64,000 nucleotides of DNA from contig NZ_CP011456.1 of assembly GCF_001277295.1 (NCBI RefSeq), positions 806,001 through 870,000 of the forward strand, in the 5' to 3' direction. The notes under the pieces were generated by a model. That model searched no databases and was not told the DNA's origin. It worked only from the letters and a program-made list of their open reading frames with translations. Below, piece after piece: positions 8,700 through 17,109 of the stretch; position 1 is the first letter of the stretch; each line of letters starts with the position of its first letter. Origin of the DNA: Anabaena sp. WA102 (GTDB lineage Bacteria > Cyanobacteriota > Cyanobacteriia > Cyanobacteriales > Nostocaceae). A program made the translations under genes and the position numbers.

Positions 8700-9344
8700 T
8701 TAAACTGCTGTGAGAAGTCCTAATCGCATTTGTTCAATTAATTGATCTAAATTACCTGTATTCAACCGATAACTTAAAGGGTGGACAATTAACCGGGCTG
8801 TACTTTCATACAAAGTCGCAATTTCAATTAAACCATTTTCCTTTAAAGTCTTTCCTGTGGAAACTATATCAACAATTGCTTCCGACATTCCGGTAATTGG
8901 ACCTAATTCCACAGAACCGTATAAGGGGACAATTTCTATTGGTAAATCCAAACCTTGGAAATATTCTCGCGCACAATTTACATATTTAGAAGCAACTCGA
9001 CCATGAGCAGGTAAATCTAAAGGAGATTTGTAGGAACTGGTAGCTTTTACAGCCACAGACATCCGACAATATCCAAATTTTAAATCCACTAATTGGGCAA
9101 CTTGGGGCTGTTTTTCTCTCAGGACATCGTAGCCGACAATTCCCAATTGTGCCTGACCATATTCTACATAAACAGGTACATCTTGCGCTCGGACTAACAA
9201 TGCTTTTGCTTGTCCACTGGCATCAGGAATTTGCAATTGGCGGTTGCCTGATTCTAAAAAAGCACTAAAATCTAATCCTACAGATTGTAATATGCGGAGA
9301 CTAGGTTTAAGTAGTTCCCCTTTTGGTATTGCAACAGTTAACAT
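8700..9344 (-). CDS. hisG: ATP phosphoribosyltransferase, short form
   Basis: First enzyme of histidine synthesis, joining ATP and PRPP. The start MLTVAIPKGELLKPS at 9344 matches the family; a further in-frame ATG at 9380 would add 12 unlikely residues. From 9344 the protein has 214 residues, the short HisG form that needs HisZ as regulatory partner. VDIVSTGKTLKENGL is the PRPP-binding stretch. hisZ is not in the window. Confidence 0.93.
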   Translation of the reverse strand: MLTVAIPKGELLKPSLRILQSVGLDFSAFLESGNRQLQIPDASGQAKALLVRAQDVPVYVEYGQAQLGIVGYDVLREKQPQVAQLVDLKFGYCRMSVAVKATSSYKSPLDLPAHGRVASKYVNCAREYFQGLDLPIEIVPLYGSVELGPITGMSEAIVDIVSTGKTLKENGLIEIATLYESTARLIVHPLSYRLNTGNLDQLIEQMRLGLLTAV

Positions 9345-9418
9345 TCTTTTTTTTGTATTCTTGATGTGTTTGCAGTTCACTATATTGAGAATATATCTAT
9401 ATTACTCACTACTAACAT

Positions 9419-10165
9419 ATGAAAATTTTATTAGTTGATGATGAAGTCGAACTAACTGACCCTTTAAGTCGTCTGTTAACCCGTGAAGGTTACAGTGTTG
9501 ATGCTACTGATGATGGAATAAGTGGCAGTAATTTAGCGGCAATAGGCAGTTATGATTTACTGATTTTAGACTGGATGTTACCGGGAAAAACGGGGTTAGA
9601 GATTTGTCAGGAATTACGTCGGCAAGGGAAAATAACTCCTGTGCTATTTCTAACGGCAAAAGATACTTTAGATGACAGAGTTCAAGGTTTGGATGCAGGT
9701 GCTGATGATTATTTAGTCAAACCTTTTGAATTACGGGAATTACTGGCAAGAGTCCGGGCTTTGTTACGTCGTACTGGTACAGAATCTTATAGTAGTACAA
9801 AAGGAAAGTTAGTTATAGCCGATTTGGAACTTGATATAGAAAATCAAATAGCTTATCGTCACGGAAGAATCATAGAACTCTCTCAAAAGGAAAGTCAATT
9901 ATTACAATACTTTATGGAAAATTCAGGACAATTACTGACTCATGCTCAAATTTTGCAGCATTTATGGCAAAATGAGGAGCAACCTAATAGTAATGTGATT
10001 GCGGCTTTAATTCGTCTGTTGCGTCGCAAGGTAGAAGGAGTGGATGAAACACCAATGATTCATACTGTTTATGGTAGAGGTTATCGTTTTGGGTCTGCTG
10101 AGGTAGTAGTCTGTCAACCCGAAAATGACGGGGGGAGAGAGGTGGGGGGGGGAGAAGAGAGGTAG
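9419..10165 (+). CDS. rppA: OmpR-family response regulator, RppA-like
   Basis: A two-component regulator: receiver domain in residues 1-115 (acidic pocket DDE at 7-9, phosphoacceptor Asp51 in LLILDWMLPG, Lys101 in YLVKPFE) and winged-helix DNA-binding domain in about 128-228 ending GRGYRFG. It closely resembles the cyanobacterial regulators called RppA, reported in redox and photosynthesis-gene control. No histidine kinase is adjacent. The last dozen residues (GGREVGGGEER) and the stop codon are encoded by a G-rich tandem repeat that has invaded the 3' end. Divergent from hisG with a 74-base gap. Confidence 0.85.
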   Translation: MKILLVDDEVELTDPLSRLLTREGYSVDATDDGISGSNLAAIGSYDLLILDWMLPGKTGLEICQELRRQGKITPVLFLTAKDTLDDRVQGLDAGADDYLVKPFELRELLARVRALLRRTGTESYSSTKGKLVIADLELDIENQIAYRHGRIIELSQKESQLLQYFMENSGQLLTHAQILQHLWQNEEQPNSNVIAALIRLLRRKVEGVDETPMIHTVYGRGYRFGSAEVVVCQPENDGGREVGGGEER

Positions 10166-10265
10166 GGGGGGGAGGGGGAGAAGAGAGGTAGGGGGGGAGG
10201 GGGAGAAGAGAGGTGGGGGGGAGAGAGGTGGGGGGGGGGAGGGGGAGAAGAGAGGTGGGGGGGGA
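10125..10265. repeat. G-rich homopurine tandem repeat
   Basis: About 140 bases made almost only of G and A on the plus strand, built from imperfect units like GGGGGAGAAGAGAGGT. Many runs of five or more G suggest quadruplex or triplex-forming ability. It overlaps the end of the rppA-like gene. Confidence 0.85.
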
Positions 10266-10289
10266 ACATCACAGATAACTTTTTCAATC

Positions 10290-10703
10290 CTATCCAGAAA
10301 TATGAACTACTAACTCTCTCACATTATTCTGTTGACGATGTTCCCAAACATAGATTCCTTGCCATGTTCCTAATACCAAATGACCACGATTAATGGGAAT
10401 TTGTTCGGAGGTATGGGTTAAAACTGTGCGGATATGTCCTGGCATATCGTCTGGTCCTTCAGCATCATGAATGTAATGGTTTCCTTCTGGGACTATTTTT
10501 GTCATGAAATTAGCTAAATCAAGTAATACATCAGGATCAGCATTTTCTTGAATTACTAAACTAGCTGAGGTGTGACGTAAAAATAAACTACAAAGCCCAG
10601 TTTCTATACCAGATTCGGCAACAATAGCTTCAATTTTGGCGGTAATATTGTGAAATGATTTTCCATTGGTGGAAACTCTTAATAGTTTTTGGTAGTGGGT
10701 CAT
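10290..10703 (-). CDS. yjbQ: YjbQ family protein (UPF0047)
   Basis: A 137-residue trimeric beta-fold protein; family members have weak thiamine phosphate synthase activity, but the real role is unsettled. Family motifs are FLRHTSASLVIQENADPDV, HDAEGPDDMPGHIRT, NRGHLVLGTWQGIYVWEHR. The length is normal. It is convergent with the response regulator. Confidence 0.9.
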   Translation of the reverse strand: MTHYQKLLRVSTNGKSFHNITAKIEAIVAESGIETGLCSLFLRHTSASLVIQENADPDVLLDLANFMTKIVPEGNHYIHDAEGPDDMPGHIRTVLTHTSEQIPINRGHLVLGTWQGIYVWEHRQQNNVRELVVHISG

Positions 10704-10744
10704 GGCTAGTTTATAGTAGTTTATATATAGCGGTTCTTGGCTGA

Positions 10745-10855
10745 GTGAAATACAAGAAGTTTATCCTTTTCTCCCCCCTGCTGCGGGGGGATTCAGGGGG
10801 GTGCAAGGAGGGGGCTTATGATGTATTTTATTCAGGTGCATACCGCTATATTTGT
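10745..10855. repeat. Dispersed GC-rich hairpin repeat
   Basis: Contains CCCCCCTGCTGCGGGGGG and a second arm AGGGGGGTGCAAGGAGGGGGCT. A diverged copy in opposite orientation lies at 38355-38455. It overlaps the last codons of the glycosyltransferase gene. Confidence 0.65.
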
Positions 10856-11929
10856 CTCTAAATAATCTATCACAGCTTTGGCTATTGTTTCATTCCCATC
10901 TTTGGCTATGATGTTGGGTTGCTTTGGTGCTTGGGGTGATTGATCAAGAAAATCCCAATCTCCTTGAAAAAATTCTGGTGTTGTGAGAATTTGATGGTGG
11001 TTGTAATTAGCAATTCCTGCTAACATGAAAGCTGCTTCGGCAAAATCATGACGGGGTATGGTTACAACTGGTATTTCTAGACGGGTAGCTTCTGAAAATG
11101 TCCCATATCCAGGTTTAGAAATAATTCTCCCACAAATCGGCATAAAATCCACAGGACGATATTGATGATTTGTAATTTTAATTAAGTTAGGTAAATCTGG
11201 GGCTGAGGCATCAAAAGTAATAAATTGCCAATCGGGAAATCTGCTGGTATTAGTGTAAGGAATTTCTTGCAAACCCAAGCCACCAAATGTCATTAAGATA
11301 GTTTTTTCTAAGGATGTAGTTATTCCCCAATTGTTACGTAATTCATCAATATTAAAATGGGGAGAACCACCAGTTAAACCGACATCTGTAATGTTGGTAA
11401 ATGCTGACATGGGTTCATGGAAAGGAAGACGAAATAGGCGATCGCATTTTCTATACCAATCACTAATCCAATCAGCCATTTCCGTAAATTCTTCCCCCCA
11501 ATCTCGATAGATAAAATCCCAACCAAAGTTACTAATCATCCAGCAAGGAATATTCGTAGCTTCAGCAAATCCAGCAGCTAGAAAAGGAATATCTGCTAAA
11601 ATTAAATCAACGCGATTTTGACGAATAAAATTAACTTCTGAAGCAATTAAGGATTTATGATTTTTTTGAATTTCTCGCAGTTTTGCTAAAGTTGCTGGTT
11701 TATCCATTGTCAAACTATCAGCTTGAATCACACCTAAATCAAACGCCCGTTGACGTAAAATAAAATCACCCTCTATATAAGATTCCAGTAACCAGCGAGG
11801 TGCAGTGGTGACTAGAATTAATAATGCTTCAGGATATAATTTTTGGATGGTGTTAGCAATGGAAGCTGTGCGGGTAGCATGACCAAAACCGTGATTTGTG
11901 ATGGCTATATATATAGTTGGTCTTTTCAT
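10832..11929 (-). CDS. Glycosyltransferase-like protein (GT-B, MurG-like)
   Basis: A 365-residue protein with an N-terminal nucleotide-fold start IYIAITNHGFGHATRT, the glycine/His-rich loop seen in MurG-type GT-B enzymes, and a C-terminal donor-binding-like stretch ISKPGYGTFSEATRLEIPVV. I infer transfer of a sugar from a nucleotide donor; acceptor unknown. The final residues (NIAVCT) lie in a dispersed repeat, so the C-terminus may have been altered. Its start abuts a miniature element 26 bases upstream. Confidence 0.7.
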   Translation of the reverse strand: MKRPTIYIAITNHGFGHATRTASIANTIQKLYPEALLILVTTAPRWLLESYIEGDFILRQRAFDLGVIQADSLTMDKPATLAKLREIQKNHKSLIASEVNFIRQNRVDLILADIPFLAAGFAEATNIPCWMISNFGWDFIYRDWGEEFTEMADWISDWYRKCDRLFRLPFHEPMSAFTNITDVGLTGGSPHFNIDELRNNWGITTSLEKTILMTFGGLGLQEIPYTNTSRFPDWQFITFDASAPDLPNLIKITNHQYRPVDFMPICGRIISKPGYGTFSEATRLEIPVVTIPRHDFAEAAFMLAGIANYNHHQILTTPEFFQGDWDFLDQSPQAPKQPNIIAKDGNETIAKAVIDYLETNIAVCT

Positions 11930-11955
11930 GATTTAAAACAAGGTTAAAAAGAGTA

Positions 11956-12082
11956 AGTAGGTTAGCATTGAAAATCGTCGTTATGGCAAGGCAAGAGGCA
12001 CTCATGCAAAAGGCAAGAGTGAAGAGGGTTTGGGGGATTTTACTTTTCTTTACATAGATTGGTTTTATTGTGTTCACCTACT
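11956..12082 (+). mobile_element. TA-flanked miniature element, family A copy 2
   Basis: 127 bp, AGTAGGTTAGC to TTCACCTACT with TA on both sides, just upstream of the glycosyltransferase gene. Confidence 0.85.
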
Positions 12083-12087
12083 TATTA

Positions 12088-12190
12088 GGCGATTGGAAAT
12101 CACTACTACACAAGCAAAGTCCGCCGTCGCGGACTAATATTTAACCCACGAAGGTGGGTTTTGTCTGTGTAGCCGCGACTTCTAGTCGCC
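12088..12190. repeat. Inverted repeat common in cyanobacterial genomes
   Basis: Begins GGCGATTGGAAATC and ends GACTTCTAGTCGCC, with inner hairpins around GTCCGCCGTCGCGGAC and ACCCACGAAGGTGGGT. Its right end encodes the last two residues and stop codon of the lyase gene at 12182. Confidence 0.6.
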
Positions 12191-13333
12191 TTTTATAGCT
12201 GCTATTAATTGGTCAATTTCTGATTCTAATGTTAAATAATGAACACTCACACGAATGCAATTAGGACTGGCAATTGTTCGAGTTAAAATATTTTCTGACT
12301 CTAGAGATTGCACTAATTTAGAACTAGGCTGATTAGTTAATTGAAAAGAAATCAATCCACTTTCTGGAGGTGAATTTTTTAAACATTTAACATTAGGTAA
12401 AGAGTTTAATTTTTGCCAGAGATAATTACTATTTTTGCAAATTTGCTCATATCTTTCCTGTGCTGTCCCCCATTGTTCATGAATTGTAATTGCTTCTTTT
12501 AAACCTACATATAATGAAGTTGGTAAAGTAGATACTTCATATCTGCGTCCATCTGGTTGCCAACCCGTCGGTTGGGCTTGATTATTAGTAACTACTCCAT
12601 TTAAGCCAATGAAAGTAGGGTGCAAATTTTCCCTGGCTTGAGGACGCACATATAAACCACCCACACCAGCAGGACCGCATAACCATTTGTGACCAGTAAA
12701 GGCATAAAAATCTACACCCAAAGCAGTTAAATCCAAAGGAAGAACGCCCACTGATTGAGCCGCATCTATCAATAACAGAGAATTGTTGCTTTTGCATATT
12801 TCTACAATTTTATCAATGGGTAAAACTTGACCTGTATTCCATAGGACATGACTTAAAACTACTAAGCGGGTTTTGGGACGGAGGTTTTCAGCAATAATAC
12901 TGATGGGATTCCCCTCATTTAAAGTAGCCATTAAGGGACAGGTAGTAACCTCTACTGCAAATCTGCGGGCAATTTCTTGGGCAGTAGCAATGACACCAGG
13001 GTGTTCGCAGTCAGAAAGGAGAAGATGATCACCCGGTTGCCAATCAATTCCCCATAAGGCAATGTTACAACCGACTGTGACATTACCCGTGAGAGTTATT
13101 GTATCAGATGGTACATTTAGTATAGAGGCGATCGCTTCCCGACTGGCTTGTATTTGCGGTGCAATCCAACTGTATGCCTCACTCCCAAAAGGACCTATAC
13201 TTTGAATATGGGCTTGAGATTGGGTGATAGCATCCATAGCCCTTTGCGGCATTGGACCCTGTCCTCCGTAGTTAAAATAAAGCTTATTACTTAAAGCGGG
13301 AAATTGTGACCGATGGTGATGCAGGTTATTCAT
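12182..13333 (-). CDS. L-cysteine/cystine C-S lyase-like aminotransferase (C-DES type)
   Basis: A class V fold-type I PLP enzyme of 383 residues from the ATG at 13333. It matches my memory of Synechocystis C-DES closely: HHRSQFPAL near the start, LIDAAQSVG (PLP Asp190), and TGHKWLCGPAGVGG with the PLP lysine at 216. C-DES splits cystine to pyruvate, ammonia and cysteine persulfide and can feed Fe-S assembly in vitro; NifS-like desulfurase action is less likely. The gene is divergent from an ABC permease gene. The last residues GD and the stop come from a repeat. Confidence 0.83.
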   Translation of the reverse strand: MNNLHHHRSQFPALSNKLYFNYGGQGPMPQRAMDAITQSQAHIQSIGPFGSEAYSWIAPQIQASREAIASILNVPSDTITLTGNVTVGCNIALWGIDWQPGDHLLLSDCEHPGVIATAQEIARRFAVEVTTCPLMATLNEGNPISIIAENLRPKTRLVVLSHVLWNTGQVLPIDKIVEICKSNNSLLLIDAAQSVGVLPLDLTALGVDFYAFTGHKWLCGPAGVGGLYVRPQARENLHPTFIGLNGVVTNNQAQPTGWQPDGRRYEVSTLPTSLYVGLKEAITIHEQWGTAQERYEQICKNSNYLWQKLNSLPNVKCLKNSPPESGLISFQLTNQPSSKLVQSLESENILTRTIASPNCIRVSVHYLTLESEIDQLIAAIKGD

Positions 13334-13418
13334 AAAATAGGTTTGCGGTTTTTTATCTAATCTATTGATATATACTTTTATCAACAATTAATCAACATTA
13401 ACTTTTACATCAAAAACT

Positions 13419-14534
13419 ATGAATTGGTGGCAACGACTCAACAAAAATCCTTTAGCACGAACTGGGGCAATTGTCCTCTTATGTTTCTATTTAGCAGTAA
13501 TTGGGGCTGATTTCATCGCTCCTTATAACCCTTATGATTCACAAACCAATGGTTCGCTACTGCCACCGACTCAGATTCATTGGGTATCTCAATCAGGGCA
13601 GTTTATTGGACCTCATGTATATCCTACAACACAAGGAGATACTAATTTAGAAACCGGGGAAAGAAAAATAATTATAGACCAGACAAAACCTTCACCATTA
13701 AGATTATTTGTGGCTGGACCTAAATATCAATTATTCAACTTGACTATTTCCCTCCCACCAAAATGGCAGGAAGTCACAATTATTCCGGGGATTTCTTTAA
13801 ATTGGCATTTGTTTGGCGTTATTGGTGACGCAAAATTGAATATTTTGGGAACAGACGAACAAGGACGCGATCAATTTAGTCGGCTGCTGCATGGTGGTCG
13901 GATTAGTATGTTTATTGGTATTTTTGGGATTATTATTACCTATCCATTGGCTTTGCTTATTGGTGGTATTTCGGGCTATTTTGGGGGAATAATTGATAGT
14001 ATCATCATGCGTTTGGCAGAAGTATTGATGACTTTTCCGAGTATTTATTTATTAGTAGCATTATCAGGGATTTTAAGTCCCAAATTAACCAGCACTCAGC
14101 GATTTTTATTAATCATTCTCATCACTTCTGTAATTAGTTGGGCAGGTTTAGCGAGGATAATTCGCGGACAGGTATTATCAATCAAAGAACTTGAATTTGT
14201 GCAAGCAGCAAAGGTCATGGGTGGTAATCCCATTTATATTATTGTTCGTCATGTTTTACCACAAACTGCAACTTACATTATTATTTCTGCTACTTTAACA
14301 ATTCCTAGTTTTATTGGAGCAGAAGCAGTATTAAGTCTAATTGGTTTAGGTATTCAACAACCAGATCCTTCTTGGGGAAATATGCTTTCTTTAGCCAGTA
14401 ATGCTTCTATTTTAGTATTACAACCTTGGCTAATTTTACCACCAGCAATTTTGATTATTATTACCGTTTTGTCATTTAATGTATTAGGTGATGGCTTACG
14501 TGATGCTCTTGATCCTCGTAGTTTGCAAAGGTAA
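13419..14534 (+). CDS. Peptide/nickel-type ABC transporter permease (DppC-like)
   Basis: An inner-membrane permease of 371 residues. The N-terminal OppC-type segment (ARTGAIVLLCFYLAVIGADFIAPY) is followed by an unusually long extracytoplasmic insert (about residues 40-140), then TDEQGRDQFSRLLHGGR, five helices and the EAA-type ATPase contact loop QAAKVMGGNPIYIIVRHVLP. It would pair with the DppB-like permease (15905) and lipoprotein (17110), but lies on the opposite strand and is separated from them by an Rpn gene. No ATPase gene is nearby. Confidence 0.87.
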   Translation: MNWWQRLNKNPLARTGAIVLLCFYLAVIGADFIAPYNPYDSQTNGSLLPPTQIHWVSQSGQFIGPHVYPTTQGDTNLETGERKIIIDQTKPSPLRLFVAGPKYQLFNLTISLPPKWQEVTIIPGISLNWHLFGVIGDAKLNILGTDEQGRDQFSRLLHGGRISMFIGIFGIIITYPLALLIGGISGYFGGIIDSIIMRLAEVLMTFPSIYLLVALSGILSPKLTSTQRFLLIILITSVISWAGLARIIRGQVLSIKELEFVQAAKVMGGNPIYIIVRHVLPQTATYIIISATLTIPSFIGAEAVLSLIGLGIQQPDPSWGNMLSLASNASILVLQPWLILPPAILIIITVLSFNVLGDGLRDALDPRSLQR

Positions 14535-14651
14535 TAATGTGTCTGATAGTACAACAATTTAGCAGGTAGGAATAAAAGTTAAAGTTTGACTTGAAACAAG
14601 CCTTAAAAGACCAAGGAGTAAAAATTAGACAATTAATTGCAAAATATTAAA

Positions 14652-14678
14652 AAAGTGATCAGTTGAACTAATCACTTT
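14652..14678. terminator. Possible terminator hairpin
   Basis: AAAGTGAT and ATCACTTT arms with further pairing AGTT/AACT around a tiny loop, about 120 bases after the permease gene, preceded by an A run and followed by TTCC-rich sequence. Between convergent genes. Confidence 0.4.
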
Positions 14679-14843
14679 CCATTTCTTCTATTACAAAAGA
14701 AGGGAACTCTTAACTGGGAACTCTTAACTGGGAGCAAATAAGAAACACTCATTTGCACAAGTTTAAAGCTCAGTCAAAAAAAGGATGTTTTTAAAAGATG
14801 CGTAGCACGAAAAAAACAGTGTCATTATTTCAATCTCATGTTT

Positions 14844-15767
14844 TTAAACATGAGTTTTTCCTGTTCCCTGTTGCCCGTTCCCTGTTCCCTCTGAATCTGA
14901 AGGAGTTTCATTAACAGATGTTTCCGCAACCTTTCTTACCGCTTCAATATCCACAGCCAAATTTGCGGCTATTTGTTCCACAGTCAAACCTAACTGTAAT
15001 AACAAAGGTACTGTTTCCAGCTTACCTTCTAACTTACCTTCTAACTTACCTTCTAACTTACCTTCTAACTTACCTTCTAACTTACCTTCTAACTTACCTT
15101 GTACTTTCGCCTCCTCCGCAACTTCTCGAAAATACCTTGTTTGCTTTAATTCATCTAGAGTAAACATTGCTTCAATCTCCTGACGAGTTAAATTACTTAA
15201 TTTGTAAACCAAGATCGTCTCTAACAATTCTAAGACTTTTTGTCTTTTACTGGCATCTGCTAATTGTTGTCGAGATTTTTGGATTAACTGCCTTGTATGA
15301 TCAATAGCAGTTTCCTCTTTTTCCACTACTAGCTGTACCATTCCCAGTCCTATTGAATTATCGGTTGTTACCTCCAACTCATCCAAATAAATAAACGTGA
15401 TTTGCTGACTCATTAGCAAACCCCGATACTGCATTGGTACACCAGGATCTAAACTACGTTTAGCAAAAATGGCTACTGCGTGAAAATCATTCTTTGGTTG
15501 ATATTGATTCAGATAAACAAAGATTTCGGTAAATAACCGCCAGTAAAAATCCGCTTTCGGTTGAAATTGAACTTCTACAAAGTAAATCGGTTGTTCAGGT
15601 ATTTCTGAATCAGGTATAAATAAACCATCAAAGCGAAATGCTAGTTCCTTAATTTCTACAGATGTGAATTGATATGCTTCCGCTTCTGTGGCTGGCTTGC
15701 CAATCAGTTCAAAAAGGATACTAGGTAATGTCTGAAATAGTTGATAGAATATAGTATCTGTTTTCAC
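14844..15767 (-). CDS. Rpn-family nuclease/putative transposase (DUF2887)
   Basis: A 307-residue PD-(D/E)XK-fold protein. Residues 1-150 carry the nuclease signature with RFDGLFIP and FVEVQFQPK (the Asp and ExQ positions). Family members promote recombination or cleave DNA, and copies multiply in cyanobacteria. A GTG start (MKTDTIFYQLFQ) is used. Residues about 224-251 are seven tandem KLEG-type units from a 12-bp DNA repeat, followed by a short helix LGLTVEQIAANLAVDIEAV. It separates the two permease genes of the peptide transporter. Confidence 0.8.
   Translation of the reverse strand: MKTDTIFYQLFQTLPSILFELIGKPATEAEAYQFTSVEIKELAFRFDGLFIPDSEIPEQPIYFVEVQFQPKADFYWRLFTEIFVYLNQYQPKNDFHAVAIFAKRSLDPGVPMQYRGLLMSQQITFIYLDELEVTTDNSIGLGMVQLVVEKEETAIDHTRQLIQKSRQQLADASKRQKVLELLETILVYKLSNLTRQEIEAMFTLDELKQTRYFREVAEEAKVQGKLEGKLEGKLEGKLEGKLEGKLEGKLETVPLLLQLGLTVEQIAANLAVDIEAVRKVAETSVNETPSDSEGTGNGQQGTGKTHV
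15021..15098. repeat. 12-bp coding tandem repeat
   Basis: Around seven copies of CTTACCTTCTAA within the Rpn/DUF2887 gene, encoding KLEG units on the minus strand. Multiples of 12 keep the frame, so copy number can vary without loss of the protein. Confidence 0.9.
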
Positions 15768-15904
15768 AAGAGTGCTGTTCTTTTACATGAGTTTAAAAAG
15801 TAGCGATCTAAAATTTTTTTGACAAAGTTATCAGTCCAGCTAATCACTTTCTATTAGCACTATATGGTGTATGGCGTTAGCCATGCTAAAATCATACTCC
15901 TTTT

Positions 15905-16930
15905 TTAATATCTAATTCTCGGATCTACATAAGCATTGAGAATATCAATCAGAATACTGGCACTCACCACAATTGCCCCAAAAAATACTAACACACCCTG
16001 AACGGTAGGATAATCTCGGTCGGCAATAGCTTGATATAAACGATTTGCTAACCCTGGCCAGGAAAATGTCACCTCTGTTAAAATCGCTCCACCTAATAAG
16101 GAAGCAAATGTTAATCCTAAGACCGTAATTACCGGGATTAAGGCATTCTTTAAAGCATGGGAAACTAAAATCTTATTTTCAGGAATTCCTCGCGCTCTAG
16201 CCGCTTCTACATAATCAGCTTTTAAAGTCTGTTTTAAGTTAACTCTGACAATGCGTTCAAAAATGCCACTTAGCAAAATTCCTAAAGTTAAACTTGGTAA
16301 AGCTAAATGATGTAAAGATATGAAAAATTGACTTAAATTCCCAGCTAATAAACTATCAATTGTATATAAACCAGTAATATTTGTAGGTGCAGGAAGATTG
16401 GGCGGAAACCGATTGGAATTAGGAAACCAACCCAATTGAACTGAGAAAACTAATTGTAATAACATACCTGCCCAAAACATCGGTAGAGCATAGGTAATAA
16501 TCCCGAATAACCGCCCCCCAATATCAAAAGCAGTTCCCGGACGAGAAGCGGAAATAGTTCCCACTAAAACGCCGACAATCAGCGCCACAGCCATACTCGC
16601 AAATGCTAATTCTACTGTGGCTGGAAAATATTGACCAATTATTTCACCTATATTTTGCCCGCGACTGGTTAAGGAAGTTCCTAAATCAAAGCGTAGTAAA
16701 TTACCTAAATAATTGAGATATTGTAACCAAATTGGTAAGTCTAAACCAAGTTGTTTTCTTAATTCTTCTTTTGCACTTTCTGGCGCTCTTCCTCCCAGAA
16801 TTGCATCTGCGGGATCTCCTGGGGTGGCTCTAAGTAAAATAAAAACAATGGTGATAATAGTTAATAGTTGCAGTGGCGCAAATAGTAACCGGGAAAAAAT
16901 GTAATACTGTAATGCTTTAGAACGAGACAT
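15905..16930 (-). CDS. Peptide/nickel-type ABC transporter permease (DppB-like)
   Basis: A 341-residue inner-membrane permease with the DppB pattern: first helix FAPLQLLTIITIVFILLRAT, the loop PGDPADAILGG, QLGLDLPIWLQYLNYLGNLL, and the EAA loop EAARARGIPENKILVSHALKNAL (shown in parts). It lies 179 bases downstream of the substrate-binding lipoprotein gene on the same strand, with a family B repeat in the gap, so the two are probably one transcription unit. Partner of the permease at 13419. Confidence 0.9.
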   Translation of the reverse strand: MSRSKALQYYIFSRLLFAPLQLLTIITIVFILLRATPGDPADAILGGRAPESAKEELRKQLGLDLPIWLQYLNYLGNLLRFDLGTSLTSRGQNIGEIIGQYFPATVELAFASMAVALIVGVLVGTISASRPGTAFDIGGRLFGIITYALPMFWAGMLLQLVFSVQLGWFPNSNRFPPNLPAPTNITGLYTIDSLLAGNLSQFFISLHHLALPSLTLGILLSGIFERIVRVNLKQTLKADYVEAARARGIPENKILVSHALKNALIPVITVLGLTFASLLGGAILTEVTFSWPGLANRLYQAIADRDYPTVQGVLVFFGAIVVSASILIDILNAYVDPRIRY

Positions 16931-16971
16931 ATTTATTAATTAAAAATTCAAAATTGAAATCGACCTAAAAC

Positions 16972-17078
16972 CTCGTTCCTTGTCTCTGACAAGGAATGCA
17001 GCCTAGAGGCTCTGCCTCTTGTTAATTATATGAGGCAGAGCCTCTAAATGGCATTCCCAGCCGGAGTCTGGGAACGAG
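16972..17078. repeat. Family B repeat core, diverged copy
   Basis: Runs from CTCGTTCC to GGAACGAG with inner GAGGCTCTGCCTC and GAGGCAGAGCCTC arms. It lacks the 13-bp ends seen at 1896. It stands between the lipoprotein and permease genes and could form a strong hairpin that reduces permease expression. Confidence 0.65.
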
Positions 17079-17109
17079 AGAATGAGAGAGAAATTACCCG
17101 GTATTGATA

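Noticed and set aside
10125..10313. Gly/Arg-rich 62-codon ORF
   Set aside because: Pure translation of the G-rich tandem repeat.
11853..12077. 74-codon ORF on the minus strand
   Set aside because: It is encoded mostly by a family A miniature element read into the glycosyltransferase gene in another frame.
14918..15163. 81-codon ORF with LLTYLLTY repeats
   Set aside because: Antisense of the KLEG repeat in the Rpn gene.
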